Part shown: positions 49,515-54,175 of the stretch, piece after piece
Layout of the letters: every line of letters begins with the position of its first letter
Numbering within the stretch: position 1 is the first letter of the stretch
Assembly (NCBI GenBank): GCA_022616725.1
Contig: JAKEEH010000331.1
Span: forward strand, 1-54,175
Direction of reading: 5' to 3'
Length of the DNA stretch: 54,175 nt
From: Limisphaerales bacterium
Lineage (GTDB): Bacteria > Verrucomicrobiota > Verrucomicrobiia > Limisphaerales > JAKEEH01
Translations under genes and position numbers: made by a program
Notes under the pieces: model-generated
Told to the model about the DNA's origin: nothing
The model's database searches: none
What the model saw: the letters and a program-made list of their open reading frames with translations, nothing else

Positions 49515-52500
49515 CTAGCGGCCGCCGGCCATGCTGGTTTCCGGCCCAACAAGGTAAAGGCCGAACCAGCGTTGGCTGTTGGCGGACGAGCCTCGAACTT
49601 CAAGGCGCACCGGCCCGCCGGCATCAACGGCTTCAATTTCGATTGTGAGGATGCCGTTGCTGTCTTCGGAGTTGTTTTCCCTGACGGCGTACGCCATTCG
49701 CACTTTGCCGTCGTCGCTGCGCCAGGCTTCGTCATGCAGCGTCACATCGAACTGCAACGCCGGTTTTCCGTTGACAAGCAATTCAAAATGGCCGGCGGGC
49801 TGGGAAATGTAGCCCAATGCCGCCGGAAACCGGAACCGTCGCCCGATTGCGGCAGCTTCCCAAACGACGCGGCCTTTTCCATCGCTCTGCCGGCAATGCG
49901 CCAGCGGCAGCCGCCCCAGCCAACTCGAATAGTCCAATTGTTCGGACGCAGTCACGATCCGGAAGGGCGTCCGATCTCTCGCGAACATATCGCGAGAGCG
50001 CCGAACCTGTTCGGCAGTGGCGCCACCAAAAGGCGCCGGAGCCCCTTGTTTGAGCCACGCAACCAGGTCGGCCATGTCCTGGGGCGTGATGCTCTGTTCC
50101 AGACCCTCCGGCATCACAGAGATAGCTGAGGCTCGGATCTCGGCGATGTCACTGCGCAGGAGCTTTTCCTCGAAACCGCCCCCTTGCACGAGCGTGAGGC
50201 TGGTTGCTGTCTCGCCGCGCACCACCCCGCTCAACGAACGGCCATCCCTGGTTTCGATGCTGTACCCCGCAAACCTGGGCTCGACCACGGCATTGGGGTC
50301 CAGAATGGCAAGGACGAAATCAGTGACGCTCTTACCGGCGAACTCGGCAAGGTTTGGACCGACGGCGTGACCTGCTCCGCGAAAAGCATGGCAGGAGGCG
50401 CAGTTTTTCTCGAACAGAGCCGCGCCGTTCTCGGGATGGGCTTCGAGGTCTTTAACCGAGTGGTATTTCGCAAGGACTTCGGCGCGCGAGGCATCTGGAG
50501 GCGGCGCAATACGCAGCTTCTGGCGCGCAGCGAGCGGAATTTCGGCAATTGAGACCCCGCCTCGGTCAACCGCAGTTCGCAATTGCTTCGACCAATCTTC
50601 GCGCGTCACCAGCAGGTCGATAAATTTGCTCCGAGTCGCGGGAGGGAGTTGCGGCCAGGCGCTGAGCACGCTCTCAGCCACGATTACGTGGCGAACCTGG
50701 CGCAAGCGCTCAAACGCGGCCGGGTGGTGACTCGCGATCTCGGTCAGGAGACGCACGTCGGATTGAAGCTGCTCCGGCTGGTGAGCGAGGAGGGCGATGG
50801 CAGCGGTGGAACCGGTTCGCGCCGCCTTGCGGGCATCGTCCAACACCGTGGCGATCTTCGCGGATTGAGAGACGGTCGGCGGGCTTTGTGCGTTCAGAAT
50901 GGCGGCAAGTAGTTGGAATTGCCGATCTGTAGGTTTTTCATCCGCCTTTGGAATGGCGGCTTGAAACACATGCGCGACCGCGGCTTCGTCGCTGGCGCGC
51001 ACGGCCGTCGTGATCAGTTTTTCGAGCAGGTCCGGAGCGATGCCTTCCTGAGCCAAAAGCTTTTCGAGAAGCGGAGCAAGATGAGGCACGGCGGAACTCA
51101 CGATCGCCGCTTTCAACCAACGGTCGTCCTTTGCCTGAGATGCCAAATCAGCGAGGGTGCTGGCTGCGGCTGGATCGGCGTAATTGCCCATGGCCAGGGC
51201 AATTTCAAACGCTGTCCTCTGTGCCATTGGCTCGGTGTGCTCACGAGGGTCAACGCTGTGAAGGAAAGTCAGCCCGCTCCTTATACCGGGGGTTACAAGC
51301 CTAACGGCTTGACAACGAACGTTTGGATCTTTGTCCCTGCGAGATGCAACTTCACTGCGGCCAAAGTGTTTTAGCAGCCACAGTGCCTGCACCCGGGCCG
51401 CAGCATGCAGACCATTCGTCGCAATGACCAAAAGCTCGTCGAGGGGAACGCCCGTGCGGGAGAGAAGTTCGCGGTGAATTAAATCGCGCTTCGGGCCGTT
51501 TGGCCCATCGAGTTTTGCCACCAACTCGGAAGCGTTCATTCGCGCGATGTTTTCGATCGACCGCGGCTTCGTCCCGCGAGGATAAACGCGGTAAATACGT
51601 CCCTTGTCATCTCCGGCGCGCACGTCGAGCGTCGCGAGACGATTGCTTGAAATCCAGCGTGGGTGTTCGATCACGAAGCGATACATATCGACGACCCACA
51701 ACGCGCCGTCGGGTCCGGTGCGCGCCTGAACCGGGCGAAACCAATTATCGGTGCTGGCGAGGAATTCAGTGCGTTGTTCGCCAGAGGCGCGGCGCGCCGA
51801 AAATGTCGCGCCCCCTGGTTCCAGCACCAGCCGGTGAACCAGGTTGTGCACCGGTTCGCAGACGAAAGCATTACCGTAGTAGTTCGTGCCCAGGATTGTG
51901 TCGCGGTAAATCTCCAATCCGCACGCTGAAGTGGTGTGATTCGCGTGGCTTGGGTCATTGAACCGCTCGAGCGTGCGGCTTGCTGGATAAAGACGATTCG
52001 GCTCCGGATCCTTCACCGGATACACGCGCGGGTCCGGCGCGGGGACATAGGGGTTGCGCCGGACGTAGTGATCGGGCAGTGGAAAATGCCAGATCAAGGT
52101 GCTGTTATCGCAGCCGAACCAGTTGTCCCAATCGTCCCGCACCCGGCCTTGCTGGCTCAGCCCGGCGACCGGCTCGATTTCGCCGGCGCCAGGATTCATC
52201 CGAAAATCACGGCCGCCCAGGTCTGCTTCTTTGCCTGTCATGACACTTTTGATTTTGCCGCCAAAAAGTCCGCTCGCGCCGTAAACCCAGCCGTCGAGTC
52301 CCCACGTCAAGCCGTTCACGCGCGCCTGGTAGTTGTGCGTCGCGAAACCGGTGAAATTGGTGCGAACAGAGTCCGCTCTGCCGTCGCCATCGGAATCTTC
52401 GGCGTAGAGGATGTCCGGCGCAGCGCAGATCAGAGCGCCCTTGTTCCAGGCCATAATTCCCGTGGGAAACGGCAAGCCGTCGAGAAAGAGGCTGGCCCGG

Positions 52501-54071
52501 TCGTACTTGCCGTCGGCATCGTGATCGCTCAAGACCTTCACTCGCCCGCCCGGTTTAAAGTCGCCGTCCATGCCGCTTGGGTAATCGTGCATCTCGACTA
52601 CCCAGAGCCGCCCATCAGCGCCCCAGTCAATCGCGACCGGATCCACGATCAACGGTTCGGCAGCGACCAGTTCGACTTCGAGGTTTGCCCTGGCGCGGAA
52701 TGCTCCCAGCGCTTCGTCCGGGGGTTTTGGCGGCGGAAACTCGGCTTTCTTCGGATCGTCAACAAAGTTTTTTGGCAGAAGTTCATGAACGGTTTTGATG
52801 ATCAGTTCTTCGCTTTCGGGTGCAAGCCGCGCCGGGCGGTCGTAATACCACAGCGAGTCCTCAGCTTCATAGCCGCCCTCTTGCAGGATGCGCGACGAAG
52901 GAATGTAACAGGGAACGTCGTTGGCGTAGGCCGTAACCCACAAGCGGGAGGAGTCAAGTTCTTTCTTCAAACGCAGGGAGTAATCCACGACGACTTCACC
53001 GGCCATAAAAACCATCGCCAGATCGTCGCCGAAGGTCCAGGTGTGAACCCGGTAGGCCAGGTTCGTCGGCAGCGCTTCACCGCGATCGAGCCGTGCCAGG
53101 TTCTTGCGCGCGTGATAACCCACGATTCCTGATCGTTTCGCGCGTTCCTCCCATTCCGCGCGCGTGAAATGTTTCTGAAATGGCAGTTGAATCTGCTTGC
53201 TTCGGCACTCCGGCGAGCCTTTAAGGGGCACGAAAGTGCGCGCCAGAAGATGCTTCACTTCGCGCGCAAGCTCCTCACCGTGCTGGCGCGCGTGGTCCAG
53301 TGTGCCGCGCGGACTTGGATTGGCATCGGCCCCGCAGCCGATACTGATCAGCGCGACAGCTCCGGGGTGATCGCGCTCGAGAAATTCCTGCGCATAGCCG
53401 GACCAGTCGCCGTGGAACTGATTGAAGTCGCCGCCCAATGTTGTGCAATGGCAGGCATAATTGGCCACAAGCGCCCGGAGCTTCCCGTCGGCATCCGTTA
53501 CACGCAGCACCGGCAGCGAGTGGTCCACCGGACCTCCCTGGGTTCGGCGATTCTTTGCGAAACGCGCCTCACCCTGGGACCATGTGAGGTGCGCAGGACG
53601 ACGATCTCTGAGCGCGACACGAGCGACTTGTTCGAGCTTGTCCGCGAGGTCCCTCGTGTATCGCTCGATGCGACCCTGCTCCTCAGGCGGAAGGTCCTGC
53701 ACGAACAGGTTCGGCGCGAAGCCCGCCACCGTCGGCGCCGAGTGGGTATGGGAAGAACAGAGCGCGATCCGTTCCGCCTTGACCCCGTCGCGCTGCAATC
53801 GCCTCGCGAGATCGTCCACCATGGTCCCCTGAATGCCGCAGTTATCGACCGTCAGAAACAACGCGGGCTCCTTCTCGCCGATGGCCAGCGCTTTGGCCCA
53901 AATCCGCTGCGCCGCGTTGGTGGCCTCGGTTTTGCGCACGGCGTAACCGGTCATGCGGACGGGATAATCCGGCGTGATGTCGATCCGACCCACCCCGACT
54001 TTGAGGGGCTGATCGCCCGCGCCCAGCGCTGCCATCACAAGGCTGATTGAAACCAGAATCGCTGTCTTCAT
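49515..54071 (-). CDS. Fusion of ceramidase-like domain, PVC membrane-bound dehydrogenase, HEAT repeats and c-type heme domain
   Basis: The 1518-residue exported protein has a signal peptide (MKTAILVSISLVMAALGAG). Residues 25 to about 450 form a neutral/alkaline ceramidase N-terminal-like domain (GVGRIDITPDYPVRMTGYAVR, SSHTHSAPT at 106-114, ISIGCGADANPSPRG). About 460-825 is the PVC putative membrane-bound dehydrogenase propeller (AEPLIVDPVAIDWGADGRLWVVEMHDYP, SDGDGRADSV). About 830-1190 is HEAT-like. A covalent heme site, CASCH (Cys1224, Cys1227, His1228), opens the PVC heme-binding domain with VGPNLAEFAG and YSIETRDGRSLSGVVRGE. The C-terminus looks like a carbohydrate-binding jelly roll. 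These modules are usually separate genes. Probable role: periplasmic oxidation of a sugar or lipid. Confidence 0.9.
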   Translation of the reverse strand: MKTAILVSISLVMAALGAGDQPLKVGVGRIDITPDYPVRMTGYAVRKTEATNAAQRIWAKALAIGEKEPALFLTVDNCGIQGTMVDDLARRLQRDGVKAERIALCSSHTHSAPTVAGFAPNLFVQDLPPEEQGRIERYTRDLADKLEQVARVALRDRRPAHLTWSQGEARFAKNRRTQGGPVDHSLPVLRVTDADGKLRALVANYACHCTTLGGDFNQFHGDWSGYAQEFLERDHPGAVALISIGCGADANPSPRGTLDHARQHGEELAREVKHLLARTFVPLKGSPECRSKQIQLPFQKHFTRAEWEERAKRSGIVGYHARKNLARLDRGEALPTNLAYRVHTWTFGDDLAMVFMAGEVVVDYSLRLKKELDSSRLWVTAYANDVPCYIPSSRILQEGGYEAEDSLWYYDRPARLAPESEELIIKTVHELLPKNFVDDPKKAEFPPPKPPDEALGAFRARANLEVELVAAEPLIVDPVAIDWGADGRLWVVEMHDYPSGMDGDFKPGGRVKVLSDHDADGKYDRASLFLDGLPFPTGIMAWNKGALICAAPDILYAEDSDGDGRADSVRTNFTGFATHNYQARVNGLTWGLDGWVYGASGLFGGKIKSVMTGKEADLGGRDFRMNPGAGEIEPVAGLSQQGRVRDDWDNWFGCDNSTLIWHFPLPDHYVRRNPYVPAPDPRVYPVKDPEPNRLYPASRTLERFNDPSHANHTTSACGLEIYRDTILGTNYYGNAFVCEPVHNLVHRLVLEPGGATFSARRASGEQRTEFLASTDNWFRPVQARTGPDGALWVVDMYRFVIEHPRWISSNRLATLDVRAGDDKGRIYRVYPRGTKPRSIENIARMNASELVAKLDGPNGPKRDLIHRELLSRTGVPLDELLVIATNGLHAAARVQALWLLKHFGRSEVASRRDKDPNVRCQAVRLVTPGIRSGLTFLHSVDPREHTEPMAQRTAFEIALAMGNYADPAAASTLADLASQAKDDRWLKAAIVSSAVPHLAPLLEKLLAQEGIAPDLLEKLITTAVRASDEAAVAHVFQAAIPKADEKPTDRQFQLLAAILNAQSPPTVSQSAKIATVLDDARKAARTGSTAAIALLAHQPEQLQSDVRLLTEIASHHPAAFERLRQVRHVIVAESVLSAWPQLPPATRSKFIDLLVTREDWSKQLRTAVDRGGVSIAEIPLAARQKLRIAPPPDASRAEVLAKYHSVKDLEAHPENGAALFEKNCASCHAFRGAGHAVGPNLAEFAGKSVTDFVLAILDPNAVVEPRFAGYSIETRDGRSLSGVVRGETATSLTLVQGGGFEEKLLRSDIAEIRASAISVMPEGLEQSITPQDMADLVAWLKQGAPAPFGGATAEQVRRSRDMFARDRTPFRIVTASEQLDYSSWLGRLPLAHCRQSDGKGRVVWEAAAIGRRFRFPAALGYISQPAGHFELLVNGKPALQFDVTLHDEAWRSDDGKVRMAYAVRENNSEDSNGILTIEIEAVDAGGPVRLEVRGSSANSQRWFGLYLVGPETSMAGGR

Positions 54072-54175
54072 TCGTTGCGAACTCCTGAACCGTCTGCCCG
54101 ACACCCTCTTCCAATGTTCATTAAAAACTCATGTTACCGAACGCGCCCTTTACGTCCAATGTATAAGCGGTGAGC

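Noticed and set aside
1-54175. tRNA, rRNA or prophage/integrative element
   Set aside because: No cloverleaf, rRNA segment, phage structural gene or complete transposase was found. XerC has chromosomal features and no attachment site nearby.

Overview
The window looks like a chromosomal segment of a free-living Verrucomicrobiota bacterium, probably close to the Pedosphaera/Limisphaerales group. I infer this from moderately high GC, an ECF sigma factor next to a serine/threonine kinase, a PVC-type membrane-bound dehydrogenase with a CxxCH heme site, giant SBBP/Ig-like secreted proteins, paired sulfatases, a Tat-exported Gfo/Idh/MocA protein, Uma2, and FNDSTIQR-type octanucleotide repeats. No rRNA, tRNA, phage, insertion sequence with a transposase, or CRISPR array is visible.

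Layout. 1-4363: a partial ECF sigma factor, a kinase carrying a C-terminal PhnD-like phosphonate/phosphate-binding domain, and an OprO/OprP porin, together a plausible phosphate-sensing and uptake locus. 4478-5120: a DUF433/DUF5615 toxin-antitoxin pair whose toxin is frameshifted. 5283-7000: an exported histidine phosphatase, then DUF190 and the fluoride channel CrcB. 7248-10513: a minus-strand cluster of a cellulase-like glycosidase, a dihydroorotate-dehydrogenase-like enzyme and a metallophosphoesterase. 10725-14770: DUF1015, a macrodomain protein, a 0.9 kb non-coding repeat region, EcsC and Uma2. 15083-19498: topoisomerase III, XerC and a DUF6883/DUF4926 couple. 19495-23874: M42 peptidase, enolase-superfamily enzyme, GT2 glycosyltransferase and a methyltransferase.

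23912-33321 is a carbohydrate block: two overlapping sulfatases, a GH42 protein lacking its acid/base glutamate, DciA (helicase loader) overlapping the GH42 stop, and two paralogous lipoprotein solute-binding proteins without permeases. 33926-39248 holds a Cys-rich conserved unknown, an AsmA-like protein, a Gfo/Idh/MocA oxidoreductase, YceI, a PepSY protein, an ECF sigma factor and a laminin-G-like exported protein. 39451-54071 is a run of minus-strand exported or membrane proteins: DUF3616, an approximately 1800-residue SBBP/Ig protein with three sets of eight repeats, an HTTM membrane protein (frameshifted), GH130, and a 1518-residue ceramidase-dehydrogenase-cytochrome fusion.

The genes together suggest a heterotroph that scavenges phosphate or phosphonate and degrades sulfated or mannose/galactose-containing polysaccharides. 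The less ordinary content is structural: (i) an 8-bp tandem repeat found at five loci and inserted in frame in two genes, (ii) a roughly 100-bp palindromic element in three copies, one of which supplies the start codon of a lipoprotein, (iii) a non-coding region holding several unrelated direct repeats that all have a 10-bp period, and (iv) two genes broken by the same kind of one-base loss in an A run.
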